A stretch of DNA of 64,000 nt from an uncultured bacterium (GCA_949284415.1 CASDVM010000012.1:62001-126000); one strand, 5' to 3'; numbered from the stretch's first letter, positions 42,848-52,060 are shown. A program made the numbers and translations. The notes: generated by a model not told the origin, from the letters alone.

Positions 42848-43624
42848 ATGAAAATCATCGGCCCGATAATTGAAAATTTTAAAAATATACCTGATGTTAA
42901 AGCAATAGCCCTTGCAGGTTCAAGGACAGCTAAAAGTGCTGATGAAACATCGGATTATGATGTTTACATATATTCTGATAAAGATATAGACACAAAAAAA
43001 AGAACTGAAATTGCAAAAAAATATGCTGATAAATATGAAATTGACAACAGATTTTTTGGTCCGGGTGATGAATGGATATTAAAAAATTCCGGTACACAGT
43101 TTGATATAATGTACCGTTCCAGAGAATGGATGGAAAGCAGCATTGAAAATACTTGGAGCAAACACTATCCTTCAGTCGGATATTCAACCTGCTTTGTTTT
43201 CAACATAAAAAACTCAAAAAGCCTCTATGATCCTGAAGGATGGTATAAAAATTTACAAAATAAAGTGAGCGGTGAATACCCTGAAGAATTATCAAAAAAT
43301 ATTATAAATAATAATCTGCCTTTACTGAAAAATAAAATCTCCGCATCTTTCTATGAACAGGTTCAAAAAGCTTTGAAAAGAGAAGATTATGTAAGTCTGA
43401 ATCATAGAATATCAGCTTTTGTTGCAAGTTATTTTGATGTCTTGTTTGCAGCAAATAAAATACTGCACCCGGGAGAAAAAAGGCTTGTTCAATACACAAA
43501 ACTGCACTGCAAAAAGATTCCTGAAAATTTTGAAACAGATATAAACAGCATTACAAGAGAACCAATGAAAAATACTCTGGAAATTTTATCACGATTAAAC
43601 AAAAATTTAATGAAAATTATTTAA
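42848..43624 (+). CDS. Nucleotidyltransferase-fold protein (DUF4037-like)
   Basis: The 258-residue protein starts with a nucleotidyltransferase core, ALAGSRTAKSADETSDYDVYIYSD (GS and D-x-D), and has a helical C-terminal domain (RISAFVASYFDVLFAANKILHPGEKRLVQYTK). This resembles DUF4037 and aminoglycoside-nucleotidyltransferase-like proteins; the substrate is unknown. TAATAT (42836-42841) ends six bases before the ATG and there is no Shine-Dalgarno, so it is likely leaderless. Confidence 0.75.
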   Translation: MKIIGPIIENFKNIPDVKAIALAGSRTAKSADETSDYDVYIYSDKDIDTKKRTEIAKKYADKYEIDNRFFGPGDEWILKNSGTQFDIMYRSREWMESSIENTWSKHYPSVGYSTCFVFNIKNSKSLYDPEGWYKNLQNKVSGEYPEELSKNIINNNLPLLKNKISASFYEQVQKALKREDYVSLNHRISAFVASYFDVLFAANKILHPGEKRLVQYTKLHCKKIPENFETDINSITREPMKNTLEILSRLNKNLMKII

Positions 43625-44309
43625 AAGGATAATCAGTAAGCGACTTACCGAATTTTACACCGACATCAATCAGCTTCTGTTTAATAGCCTCAATTTCATC
43701 AGGATATACGCAAATTAAATCATAAGAATAATCATTGTTATCATCAAATTTAAAATTAATAGATTTAGATGAACCTTTTTCCGGAATTTCAAAGTAACGC
43801 CACAACGTATAATTATGATTATTGTGATTTACCGTATCTTTTTTGATTTCAACTTTTCTTACACCCGCATACTTTTCATTTATCGCAATAACATTTCCGC
43901 TTTCATCAAAAGTTTTTGTCGTAGTGAGAACAAGTTTATCGCCTTTAAAATCTTTTGTTACAATTCCGATTTTTTTACCGTCTTTTATTATATCCGAAGT
44001 TTCGGTGTGAATTTTCACAGGTTCTTTTGAAATTTCTTCGACATTGTCATCATTAATTTTAATTTGTGTTGGATTTCTTTTTCCCTTTTCAACCCCGCCC
44101 AGAAATCTTTGCATTCTCTCTCCTAAATAACCGCGCCGACCTGCAATAACCATGCCCGTCAATGCAGCAATCCCTATTACCGTACCGGCTGCATATTTAG
44201 AAATCGCGGATCTATCTTCGTCTTTTTTATTTTTATTTTTGTTATCTTTAATTCCTGCGGTTTTAGCATTAACATTGGATGCACAAAATGAAATTCTCTC
44301 GATACGCAT
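43617..44309 (-). CDS. Hypothetical protein with N-terminal membrane segment
   Basis: The 230-residue protein starts MRIERISFCASN, close to the MRINPINFTG start of 59085, then has a Lys/Asp-rich linker and one membrane segment (YAAGTVIGIAALTGMVIAG). The C-terminal 150 residues are beta-rich (VKIHTETSDIIKDGKKIGIVTKDFKG). AAGGA precedes the ATG. It overlaps the convergent gene by eight bases. No family is recognised. Confidence 0.65.
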   Translation of the reverse strand: MRIERISFCASNVNAKTAGIKDNKNKNKKDEDRSAISKYAAGTVIGIAALTGMVIAGRRGYLGERMQRFLGGVEKGKRNPTQIKINDDNVEEISKEPVKIHTETSDIIKDGKKIGIVTKDFKGDKLVLTTTKTFDESGNVIAINEKYAGVRKVEIKKDTVNHNNHNYTLWRYFEIPEKGSSKSINFKFDDNNDYSYDLICVYPDEIEAIKQKLIDVGVKFGKSLTDYPFK

Positions 44310-44371
44310 ATTTTATATCCTTACTTTAATTATTTTACAGTTTACAAAAAACATGAAAAAAATTTTTTTTG

Positions 44372-46129
44372 CTAGGAAATTGCTCTAATCATTTCCTGAG
44401 CTTCTTCACATTCGGGAAATGTGTCCACAACTTTATCAAGAACCGAAAGCGCGGAATCTTTATCGCCCAATTTTTCAAAACAATGAGCACTGTTCAAGAG
44501 CAGATTAACATTCAACGGATTTTTTTCAAGCATGTGTTTGAAAATTCCGTTTGCCTGTTCATAATCTCCGAGTTCATAGTAGCATAAACCAAGCATGTGC
44601 TCGCAGTCATAAGTTTTTTCAAGTTCGTAAGATTTTACAAAATACATTTTTGCATCTTCGTATATCTTTTGAAGAAATCTTATTCTGCCTGCAATAAAAT
44701 ACATAAAACCGTTATTTGCATCATGTTCAATTGCATGCTTAATTTGTTCATACGCTTTATCCAAGCTGTTCAAATGAATTTTATTTAACGCCGAAAAACC
44801 TAGAGCATCAGCATTATGAGAATTAATTTCAAGAGCTTTTTGATAATATTCATCAGCTTTTTTAAAATCAGTAGTAGCATGAAGATAATTTGCATATTCA
44901 AAAAGAACTTCAAAATTGTCGGGTGCAAGCTTTAATGCTTTATTAAATTCATCCTCGGCGTAATCAAAAAGCCGTTTACTCAAATACAAAACTCCCAAAT
45001 CCTTGTGAGCCTGTGCAAATTCAGGATTAAGGTCAATTACTTTTTTCAAAATCTTTTCAGCTTTATCCATATCGCCTGTTTTTACGCAAATATGAGCAAA
45101 TTCATAGTAAATATCAGGAGAAACATTACCCTGAATGAGTATTTTTTCATAAAGCATTTTTGCATTTGAATACTGATGAATTTTCACATAAATACCTGCA
45201 AGTTTTCTAAGCATTGAAACAGATTTTGGATTTACAAGCACAAGCTGGGCAAGAATTGTAATTGCACTTGCATAATCACCGGCTGCATCATAACAGCAGG
45301 CAAGATTATATTGAAAATTAGGTTTTGCAGGATGATGGGACACCAGAGTTTTGTAATGCTTAATAGCTTCTTCAAGCTGATTTGATTTAACCTCTGAAAG
45401 TGCAAGAGCTACAAGATAGCTGTCCTGTTTTTCTATTGAATAAGCTTTTCTGAAAAATTCACAGGCTTCTTTATGTTTATTCTGAAGCTGTAAAACAGAA
45501 CCTATATTAAAATATGTGATTGAATTTTCAGGATCGAGACGGCTCGCTTCCATAAAATTCAGGTAAGCTTTATCAAGATTCCCGATAGTAACATAGCAAG
45601 TCCCGAGATTGTTATAAAGCTGAGAATGCTCCGGATTAAGTTCCAGAGATTTTTCCAGATATTCAACAGCTTCTTCAAACTTTTTCAAAGCCATACAGGC
45701 AGTTCCGGCAATATAATAAACCGTATAATCATCTGTCGCGTAATCAAGAGCTTTTACAACAGTATCAACTGCTTTTTGGGGTTCTTTGTTTTTCACATAA
45801 ACAATTGCAAGATTTTTATACGCATCAACATAACTGCTCCTGAGCCGTAAAACTTCTTCATAAGCAGAAATTGCATGAAGATAGTCATCCTGATTATCAT
45901 AGCAGTTTGCAAGATAAAACCAGCTTGTTGCATCATCTTTATATTTTACAACAGTTTCAAAAACGGCCTGTCCTTCTTTAAACTCATTAAGGTTGATATG
46001 ACATAAACCAAGAAGTTTCAATGCCTCAACATCTTTTTCATCACCTTGAATCAGGGTTTCAAGCTCTTTTTTAGCCTCTGTATACTTTTTAGAATTAATA
46101 AGCCCGTTTATTTTGTCCAAATTTTCCAT
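44372..46129 (-). CDS. Large TPR-repeat protein
   Basis: The 585-residue protein consists of about 15 TPR units with no signal peptide, so it is probably cytoplasmic (KAYLNFMEASRLDPENSITYFNIGSVLQ and similar). ATG 46129 is preferred over TTG 46147: TATAAT lies at 46141-46136 and only six bases separate it from ATG 46129, with no ribosome site. It shares the control region with the phage-like gene at 46244. The partner is unknown. Confidence 0.85.
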   Translation of the reverse strand: MENLDKINGLINSKKYTEAKKELETLIQGDEKDVEALKLLGLCHINLNEFKEGQAVFETVVKYKDDATSWFYLANCYDNQDDYLHAISAYEEVLRLRSSYVDAYKNLAIVYVKNKEPQKAVDTVVKALDYATDDYTVYYIAGTACMALKKFEEAVEYLEKSLELNPEHSQLYNNLGTCYVTIGNLDKAYLNFMEASRLDPENSITYFNIGSVLQLQNKHKEACEFFRKAYSIEKQDSYLVALALSEVKSNQLEEAIKHYKTLVSHHPAKPNFQYNLACCYDAAGDYASAITILAQLVLVNPKSVSMLRKLAGIYVKIHQYSNAKMLYEKILIQGNVSPDIYYEFAHICVKTGDMDKAEKILKKVIDLNPEFAQAHKDLGVLYLSKRLFDYAEDEFNKALKLAPDNFEVLFEYANYLHATTDFKKADEYYQKALEINSHNADALGFSALNKIHLNSLDKAYEQIKHAIEHDANNGFMYFIAGRIRFLQKIYEDAKMYFVKSYELEKTYDCEHMLGLCYYELGDYEQANGIFKHMLEKNPLNVNLLLNSAHCFEKLGDKDSALSVLDKVVDTFPECEEAQEMIRAIS

Positions 46130-46158
46130 AATCATATTATATCTCAAACAAAAATTAC

Positions 46159-46188
46159 TTTACAGATTTTTGGGACACGTGGTATAAT
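46159..46188 (+). promoter_or_regulatory. Phage-cassette promoter, copy B
   Basis: TTTACA (46159-46164), 18 bases, TATAAT (46183-46188). The box ACACGTGGTATAAT is identical to copy A at 17154-17183, and the leaders share TTTTCATTAAAT and GAAAGGA. It overlaps the divergent promoter of the TPR gene. Confidence 0.75.
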
Positions 46189-46243
46189 ATTATATCAACG
46201 CCTTAAAATATTTTCATTAAATATTTGTCCGGAAAGGACAAAA

Positions 46244-46942
46244 ATGGGAAAATCTTCAAAATATCCTGCATATTCGTCCGGAACAATCAACGTAAACGGG
46301 ACGACAAAAGCTAACACTTATAAAAAAAAGAATAATGTAATTACAGACTACAATATGTCCGATGATGAAAAAAGAGCTTATGATTATGCTCAAAAGTCAT
46401 TTGCGGATTCACTGGCATCCGTCAACGTATTTGACGATGATACACGCAAAAATCTTCAATCACAGCTTGAAGCTTACACATTGAACGGGCAAAAAATTAT
46501 AAACAATATTTATGAGCCTATGTTAGATGATTTAAAAACTGATATTGCTTCACGTTTCGGCAATCTTGACAATTCCGTATTCATGGATAACTTAAATTCA
46601 ATAGAAGCAAACCGCGCCGAATCAATAAATAACCTTGCACAGGATGTAATGGCCAAGCAGGATGAACTTATAAGCAACGAATTAGCTCGGAGATATACTT
46701 ATCTGGGATTTTTACAGGATATACAAAATCAGATGAACTCAAATATTTTGAATTATGCATCTGCTTCACAGGCAAACAGCTCATCCGGCAATGATTATAA
46801 TGCCAGAGCTTATGCCGCAAACCAATCATCAGGGAGCACTTTCGGCAACTATGCAAATCTTGCATCAGGTGTATTGAGTACAATGGGACCTTACGGAATA
46901 GCCGCCTCGGCAGCTTTGCAAATAGCAAAACAATATGTTTAA
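46244..46942 (+). CDS. Alpha-helical phage-structural-like protein
   Basis: The 232-residue protein begins MGKSSKYPAYSSGTINVNGTT, has a long helical middle (DDLKTDIASRFGNLDNSVFMDNLNSIEANRAESINNLAQDV) and a Gly/Ala-rich C-terminus (GVLSTMGPYGIAASAALQIAKQYV). Composition and layout are like phage head-tail or internal virion proteins. The call also rests on the promoter shared with the tail-fibre cassette at 17243. I chose ATG 46244 with GGAAAGGA upstream; a longer frame from 46046 would run through the divergent gene. It stands alone and is followed by a terminator. Confidence 0.55.
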   Translation: MGKSSKYPAYSSGTINVNGTTKANTYKKKNNVITDYNMSDDEKRAYDYAQKSFADSLASVNVFDDDTRKNLQSQLEAYTLNGQKIINNIYEPMLDDLKTDIASRFGNLDNSVFMDNLNSIEANRAESINNLAQDVMAKQDELISNELARRYTYLGFLQDIQNQMNSNILNYASASQANSSSGNDYNARAYAANQSSGSTFGNYANLASGVLSTMGPYGIAASAALQIAKQYV

Positions 46943-46955
46943 TTTTTTATATTTA

Positions 46956-46984
46956 TAACGGGCTTTTTATTTTAAAGCCCGTTA
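46956..46984 (+). terminator. Rho-independent terminator
   Basis: TAACGGGCTTT (46956-46966) pairs perfectly with AAAGCCCGTTA (46974-46984), followed by T. It ends the phage-like gene just before the mnmE promoter. Confidence 0.85.
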
Positions 46985-47005
46985 TTTTTGATATATAATT
47001 GTTTT

Positions 47006-48340
47006 ATGAACATATTACAGGAATTTGATACAATAGCCGCTATTGCAACGCCTATAGGGACAGGCGGTGTCGGAGTTATCAGAATTTCAGGCGATAAAAG
47101 CTTTGAAATTATTGACAAAATCTATTCAAAGCATAATCTTGAAGCAGGCAAAATTTCGCACGGCTGGATTATTGACGGTGAAAAAAAAATTGACGAAGTA
47201 TTGCTTCTTCCTTTTACAAATCCGCACAGCTACACAGGAGAAGATGTTATCGAAATCCACTGCCACGGCGGGATTAATGTTGTGAGAAATATTCTGGATG
47301 TTGTCCTCAAAAACGGTGCACGTATGGCAGAACGCGGAGAATTTACAAAACGTGCATTTCTGAATAAAAAAATGGATTTGTCGCAGGCAGAAGCCGTTGC
47401 AGATTTAATCCATGCAAAAACAAGAGATTTTGCAAAACAATCTGCCAAAAATTTATCAGGTGCTTTGAGTACAAAAATTAAAGAAATAAGAAAAGATATT
47501 TTTGATGTGCTTTCAAAAATCATTGCCGGAATTGATTTCCCCGAAGACGTTGCAGAGCCTGAATATGATTACATAATTTCCGAATTTGAAAAAGCACTTG
47601 AAAAAACAGATAAAATCCTTGCATCAGCTTGCTCATCAAATATTATGCGTCAGGGGATAAAAATTGCAATTGTAGGAAAACCCAATGTCGGGAAATCATC
47701 GCTTTTTAATACACTGCTGAATGTTGAACGTGCAATAGTAACAGATATTGCAGGCACTACACGCGATGTTTTGAAAGAAACTCTTGACTGGGATGTTGCT
47801 ATTACGCTAATTGACACAGCGGGTATACGCGACAATGATGAAGTCGGAAAAGTTGAAGAAATCGGGATTGAATATTCAAAACAATCCGCTGATGAAGCTG
47901 ACTTAGTTCTGTTTCTCTATGATGCATCAAAAGGAATGAATGATGATGATAAGGCAATTCTTGACCTGATAAAAGACAAAAATCATATTGTCATAGCAAA
48001 TAAATCAGACCTTATTTCAGAAAAACAAGAGGGAATCTTCTACCTTTCAACCAGAACGAAAGAAGGACTTGACGAACTTAAAAATAAAATAAAAGAAGTA
48101 TCGTACAATTTTTCACTTGAAGACACTGAATTTGTAACAAACAAACGCCAGCAGGACTGTCTTGAAAAGTGCAGAGAAAGCTTAATCCGGGCACTTGAAG
48201 CTGCAAAAATTCATCAGCTTCAGGACTTAATTTCAATTGATTTAAAATCAGCCCTTCTATTTTTGGATGAAATTACAGGCGAAGTAATAACAGATGATAT
48301 TTTAAATAATATATTCGATCATTTCTGCATCGGTAAATAA
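47006..48340 (+). CDS. mnmE: tRNA uridine-5-carboxymethylaminomethyl modification GTPase
   Basis: With MnmG this GTPase modifies wobble uridine in tRNA. The protein has 444 residues: an N-terminal formyl-THF binding domain (TIAAIATPIGTGGVGVIRISG), helical parts, and a Ras-like G domain (GKPNVGKSSLF, GTTRD, DTAGIR, NKSD). It ends with the required CIGK. TATAAT (46994-46999) is six bases upstream of ATG 47006 and there is no Shine-Dalgarno, so the mRNA is likely leaderless. Confidence 0.95.
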   Translation: MNILQEFDTIAAIATPIGTGGVGVIRISGDKSFEIIDKIYSKHNLEAGKISHGWIIDGEKKIDEVLLLPFTNPHSYTGEDVIEIHCHGGINVVRNILDVVLKNGARMAERGEFTKRAFLNKKMDLSQAEAVADLIHAKTRDFAKQSAKNLSGALSTKIKEIRKDIFDVLSKIIAGIDFPEDVAEPEYDYIISEFEKALEKTDKILASACSSNIMRQGIKIAIVGKPNVGKSSLFNTLLNVERAIVTDIAGTTRDVLKETLDWDVAITLIDTAGIRDNDEVGKVEEIGIEYSKQSADEADLVLFLYDASKGMNDDDKAILDLIKDKNHIVIANKSDLISEKQEGIFYLSTRTKEGLDELKNKIKEVSYNFSLEDTEFVTNKRQQDCLEKCRESLIRALEAAKIHQLQDLISIDLKSALLFLDEITGEVITDDILNNIFDHFCIGK

Positions 48341-48344
48341 AGCG

Positions 48345-48387
48345 CGGGCTCCACCCATGAGACAGTTAAGAGTCTGGCTGAAGCCCG
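48345..48387. other. Inverted repeat between convergent genes
   Basis: CGGGCT (48345-48350) pairs with AGCCCG (48382-48387) and AGAC/GTCT pair inside. There is no T-run. It might be a weak terminator for mnmE. Confidence 0.4.
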
Positions 48388-48401
48388 ACATTTAATAACC
48401 T

Positions 48402-48725
48402 TTAATAACTGAAATACCTGTCAAAATCCACATCATCAAAACTGCAGAGCAGTTTATAAACCTCATCGTCTTCATCCATCCGCTGAAAACTGTAATCGTC
48501 AAATTTCCAGTATTTCGGATTAATGCCCTTTACTCTTACTATCCCTGCATCACGCAATATAACAAGTTTTTTCTTAACAATCTCGACAGGAAGCTCTACC
48601 ATTTTTGCAAGTTCAACTGCCGTAACCCAGTTATCTGCAGCACCTTTTTCGGGCGTCATAAACATAAGTTCAAGTCCGACTTTTTTTAATTCTTTATCTT
48701 CAGTTTCGGGCATATAATCATACAT
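48402..48725 (-). CDS. Small winged-helix-like protein
   Basis: The 107-residue protein contains a probable winged helix (NWVTAVELAKMVELPVEIVKKKLVILRDAGIVRVKGINPKYWKF). Acidic ends flank it (MYDYMPETEDKE and DDVDFDRYF). It is likely a DNA-binding regulator, but no family fits tightly. TAATAT lies six bases before the ATG, again without Shine-Dalgarno. Confidence 0.65.
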   Translation of the reverse strand: MYDYMPETEDKELKKVGLELMFMTPEKGAADNWVTAVELAKMVELPVEIVKKKLVILRDAGIVRVKGINPKYWKFDDYSFQRMDEDDEVYKLLCSFDDVDFDRYFSY

Positions 48726-48883
48726 ACAAATATATTAAAACCAAACATAAAAATTTTTATCATTTTTTTAGAGTAAAAAATATTACTACGAATGTAACGT
48801 TTTATTAATATTTCGTTTAATTTAAAAATTTTTGATATTTTATATAATACCAATGCAAAAGTGTTTTTATTCGGAGGTTTCTT

Positions 48884-49324
48884 ATGAAGGTTAATTTTAA
48901 TTCTGCTGACGGCCGTAAACAAAGTTTTAAAATGAATATAGTTCAGGAAGCGGGTCTCACAAAGTATATTAACAGCCTGCATATAACACAACAACAGAAT
49001 AATCTGAAGCAGGCATTAAATATCATAAGAAACAATATAGCAAAAATTCCTGATAGAGATACTTTAGTGATAGGGGCGCTGCATCCGTCTAAAGCAAATT
49101 TTGTCAAAAGCGGCACCTATGACGAATTTTTTATAAATGAAAAAGGCAAAACCATAAAAAAGACTTCAAATATTTTAAATCGGGAAAATATTTACCTTAA
49201 ACTTGAAGGTGATGAGAAAATTCAGGGATTTTATATGAATCCGGACGAAAATCCGAAAACTCTTGCAAACTGGTTTATGGATACTTTTAATTATTTTAAG
49301 AATTCATTCCCTGAAAAATCTTAA
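48884..49324 (+). CDS. Hypothetical protein
   Basis: The 146-residue protein starts MKVNFNSADGRKQSFKMNIVQEAG and is mixed alpha/beta (DTLVIGALHPSKANFVKSGTYDEFFINEKGKTIKK). CGGAGG precedes the ATG. It overlaps the convergent hydF by 29 bases. The start recalls the INF-type small proteins seen at 18393 and 58406, but homology is not clear. Confidence 0.6.
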   Translation: MKVNFNSADGRKQSFKMNIVQEAGLTKYINSLHITQQQNNLKQALNIIRNNIAKIPDRDTLVIGALHPSKANFVKSGTYDEFFINEKGKTIKKTSNILNRENIYLKLEGDEKIQGFYMNPDENPKTLANWFMDTFNYFKNSFPEKS

Positions 49325-50480
49325 CAGCTCTAGGTAAAATACCCAGACAATAAGAAATTACAATCCCGTAATTGGTAATCGGGACACCTGCTTTATTTGC
49401 AATCAGTATACGTGATAAAATTTCCCTTCTGTTTGTCATACAAGCACCGCAGTGGATTATAAGTTTGTAATCTTTAACATCAGGAAAATCATGTCCTGCA
49501 TAATTATGAATTACAAGATTTTTACCGGTTCTTTTGCGCAACAAATTCGGGATTTTAACCCTTCCTATATCATCTTCTATAGCATGGTGAGTACAGCTTT
49601 CAAGAATTAGAACCATATCGCCGTCTTTCAAATTTTCAATCGCTTCCGCACCTTTGACAAATTCATCCAAATCACCTTTCAAACGCGCAAAAAGTATTGA
49701 AAAAGAGGTCAGCGGAATATTTTCAGGTACAATTTCACTCACCTGTCTGAATGCCTGACTGTCAGTTATAACAAGGGCAGGCGGCATTTTCAAATTCTCA
49801 ATTGCCTGTTTTAATTCCGTTTCTTTAACTACATAAGACATACATTTGCTATCCAGTAAATCCCTTATCGTCTGTACCTGCGGTAATATTATTCTCCCTT
49901 TCGGAGCTTCTTTATCTATAGGAATAACCAAAATTACGGTACTTTTTTCAGGCACAAGATCACCTGCAATTTTTGGTGAATTTACAAAATCATCAGGTAA
50001 AAGCTTTACCAGAGCCTCTTTAAATCGGAAAACAAGACTTTCGTCATCTTTTGCAGAAGTGTATAAAATATTTTTAAAATCTTCAATTTCTAATTTTTTA
50101 ATATCACATTTGTTTTCAACGATTAAGTAAGGAATTTTGAGCTCATCAAATTTTGCAATAAGTTCTTTTTCATAATCATCAAGTCCGTTATAGTCGCAGA
50201 CAATTACTGCAACATCAATACGGTTTACAATTTTCATTGTTTTTTCAATACGTTTTTCTCCAAGCTCTGTATTGTCATCAAGCCCTGCAGTATCTAAAAA
50301 AGTTACGGGGCCGACAGGCAGAAGCTCCATTGATTTTTCGACAACATCGGTTGTGGTGCCGGCAATTTCTGACACTATAGAAATTTCCTGATTTGTAATT
50401 CTATTTAAAAGCGATGATTTGCCGACATTCGTTCTGCCGAAAACTCCTATTTGCAAACGCATTGATTTTAATGTTTTCAT
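49296..50480 (-). CDS. hydF: [FeFe]-hydrogenase maturation GTPase
   Basis: HydF is the scaffold on which HydE and HydG build the 2Fe subcluster of [FeFe] hydrogenase. It has 394 residues. The N-terminal Era-like G domain is complete (FGRTNVGKSSLLN, GTTTD, DTAGLDD, NKCD). The C-terminal cluster motif is ESCTHHAIEDD and HCGACMTNRRE (CxH...HCxxC). It implies an anaerobic, hydrogen-evolving metabolism. I chose ATG 50480; its GGAGGG ribosome site (50490-50485) lies at the edge of a dispersed repeat. Confidence 0.93.
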   Translation of the reverse strand: MKTLKSMRLQIGVFGRTNVGKSSLLNRITNQEISIVSEIAGTTTDVVEKSMELLPVGPVTFLDTAGLDDNTELGEKRIEKTMKIVNRIDVAVIVCDYNGLDDYEKELIAKFDELKIPYLIVENKCDIKKLEIEDFKNILYTSAKDDESLVFRFKEALVKLLPDDFVNSPKIAGDLVPEKSTVILVIPIDKEAPKGRIILPQVQTIRDLLDSKCMSYVVKETELKQAIENLKMPPALVITDSQAFRQVSEIVPENIPLTSFSILFARLKGDLDEFVKGAEAIENLKDGDMVLILESCTHHAIEDDIGRVKIPNLLRKRTGKNLVIHNYAGHDFPDVKDYKLIIHCGACMTNRREILSRILIANKAGVPITNYGIVISYCLGILPRAVKIFQGMNS

Positions 50481-50485
50481 AAATC

Positions 50486-50601
50486 CCTCCACCGTTTACA
50501 CGGTTCCCCTCCCTTTACAAGGGAGGTTATGTTTACATTTTTGATTTTGGACTAACCTCCACCGCTTACGAAATCTCCTTCCTGTTAACAAGAAAGGTTA
50601 T
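50486..50601. repeat. Two imperfect copies of a CCTCCACC...GGTTAT repeat
   Basis: 50486-50531 and 50556-50601 each run CCTCCACCG, then a hairpin (CTCCCTTTACAAGGGAG in the first), then GGTTAT. They lie between rpsO and hydF. The first contributes the hydF Shine-Dalgarno. Confidence 0.65.
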
Positions 50602-50606
50602 ATAAA

Positions 50607-50632
50607 AAAAGCACCCTGCAAGGGGTGCTTTT
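50607..50632 (-). terminator. rpsO terminator
   Basis: AAAAGCACCC pairs with GGGTGCTTTT; on the minus strand a run of T follows. It lies 12 bases past the rpsO stop. Confidence 0.85.
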
Positions 50633-50643
50633 AAATCTTTCGA

Positions 50644-50907
50644 TTAGCCTCTGATACCCAATTTCTTGATTAAATCTCTGTACTCATCAAGATTTTGAGA
50701 TTTCAAATAAGAAAGCAGTCTTTTTCTTTTACCTACCATCATCAAAAGACCTCTTTTTGTAGCGAAATCTTTCTGGTTTGATTTAAGGTGTTCGGTAAGT
50801 TCAGTAATTTTCCGGCTCATCATAGCAACCTGAACTGCTGTTGAACCTGTGTCTTTTTCATTTTTACCGTACTTTTTGACTATTTCCTGTTTGTTTTTCA
50901 AATTCAT
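50644..50907 (-). CDS. rpsO: Ribosomal protein S15
   Basis: The 87-residue protein is the usual length and binds 16S rRNA in the central domain. Signature: EKDTGSTAVQVAMMSRKITELTEHLK, then RGLLMMVGKRKRLLSYLK. AAAGGA precedes the ATG. It has its own terminator. Confidence 0.97.
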   Translation of the reverse strand: MNLKNKQEIVKKYGKNEKDTGSTAVQVAMMSRKITELTEHLKSNQKDFATKRGLLMMVGKRKRLLSYLKSQNLDEYRDLIKKLGIRG

Positions 50908-51003
50908 ATTAATTTTCCTTTACTTGTTGAGTGATTATTGGCGTAAGCACTCTACAAAATGCATGATAATATATAAAGGAAAAATTGCAAGCCGATTGTA
51001 ACT

Positions 51004-51489
51004 TTACTTTAACTGAGTCGATAAAAATGCCTTGAATGCTGAGGTATTAGCAAAATTAAACTGATCTCTTGCTATACTTAAATTAACATCTGCTCCGAAA
51101 AGAGATTTGTTAGAAAGATTATATTTTTTCAATGCGTCAGAATATTGAGTAGAGTCAGCCCCGTAAATACTTGTTGCATATTTCAAATTTTTCACGGCTG
51201 AATCATTTCCCGACTTCATAGCTTCATATTGTGCTAAGGCTTCATAATATTTTTCTTCAGCCTGAGCCTTTTTATTTTCTTTTTCTAAATAAAAACCTTG
51301 AACCGAATCATCTATGTTGTTTTTGGTTTCTTCTGCTTTTTGCAAGATCATTGCACGCGACAAAGTAAATGCAGAGCCCAGTTTTAATGCCTTTTCAAAA
51401 TAATCTTTATAAGACATTACATTTTTTAACGGGCTTGAATTAAACTGCTGTTCGGTTAAAATTCCCTGTGTCTGATTTACTTTACTCAT
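51004..51489 (-). CDS. Hypothetical helical protein
   Basis: The 161-residue protein is largely helical with a Glu/Lys/Ala-rich middle (KENKKAQAEEKYYEALAQYEAMKSG). It has no signal peptide or membrane segment and no recognised family. AGAGGA precedes the ATG. It stands between rpsO and the membrane-protein gene. Confidence 0.65.
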   Translation of the reverse strand: MSKVNQTQGILTEQQFNSSPLKNVMSYKDYFEKALKLGSAFTLSRAMILQKAEETKNNIDDSVQGFYLEKENKKAQAEEKYYEALAQYEAMKSGNDSAVKNLKYATSIYGADSTQYSDALKKYNLSNKSLFGADVNLSIARDQFNFANTSAFKAFLSTQLK

Positions 51490-51580
51490 AGTAATCCTCT
51501 GATTTTTATACTCTTAAATATATAAAGTATATATACCCAAAATAATTGTCTTTTTGTTAAGAAATATAAAGAATTTAAAG

Positions 51581-52030
51581 CTATTTATTCAATGAATTTA
51601 AAAAATCAAGAACATAGAATGTTAAAAAACCTGTGAAAGCATTAACGGTAGCGCTCAATACGCCCATAAAAAGAGAGATTACAACAAGTATGAAAAAACT
51701 TGCATTTCCGAGCATAAGACCTACTCCGTAATTTGCCGCTATATGAAAATATTTCATTAATACAACGGAAATCGGCACATATATAATGGAAAATCCGAGA
51801 TAAGAAATAAAGCCCGAGATAGCCCCTGCAATCACACTGTCTTTAATTGAAGAAAGCGAAAGACAGCCGTATTTAATCAAAATCCAGATAACAAGAGGCG
51901 CAACAAAACATAATAAGAATACAAAAGAAATTGCACCCGCATAAGGTATTAAAGTAACAACCCCAAGTAAAAAACCGAAAAATATGCTCAAAATCGCAAT
52001 TTGTCTTAATAGTATGTAATCGATATTCAT
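51581..52030 (-). CDS. Four-segment membrane protein
   Basis: The 149-residue protein has four hydrophobic segments (LLRQIAILSIFFGFLLGVVTLI, ISFVFLLCFVAPLVIWILI, AISGFISYLGFSIIYVPISVVLM and FFILVVISLFMGVLSATVNAFTGF). It is unrecognised. An extended box TG-A-TATAAT lies seven bases before ATG 52030 and there is no Shine-Dalgarno, so it is likely leaderless. TTG 52033 is a poorer start. Confidence 0.75.
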   Translation of the reverse strand: MNIDYILLRQIAILSIFFGFLLGVVTLIPYAGAISFVFLLCFVAPLVIWILIKYGCLSLSSIKDSVIAGAISGFISYLGFSIIYVPISVVLMKYFHIAANYGVGLMLGNASFFILVVISLFMGVLSATVNAFTGFLTFYVLDFLNSLNK

Positions 52031-52060
52031 CAAAATTATTATATCACAAATAATAAAATA

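Noticed and set aside
46046-46243. N-terminal extension of the phage-like gene
   Set aside because: It is antisense to the TPR gene's start and crosses both promoters; ATG 46244 has its own ribosome site.
50484-50640. Possible CRISPR-like array near rpsO
   Set aside because: Only two imperfect copies with a 25-base gap occur; they match a dispersed palindromic repeat.
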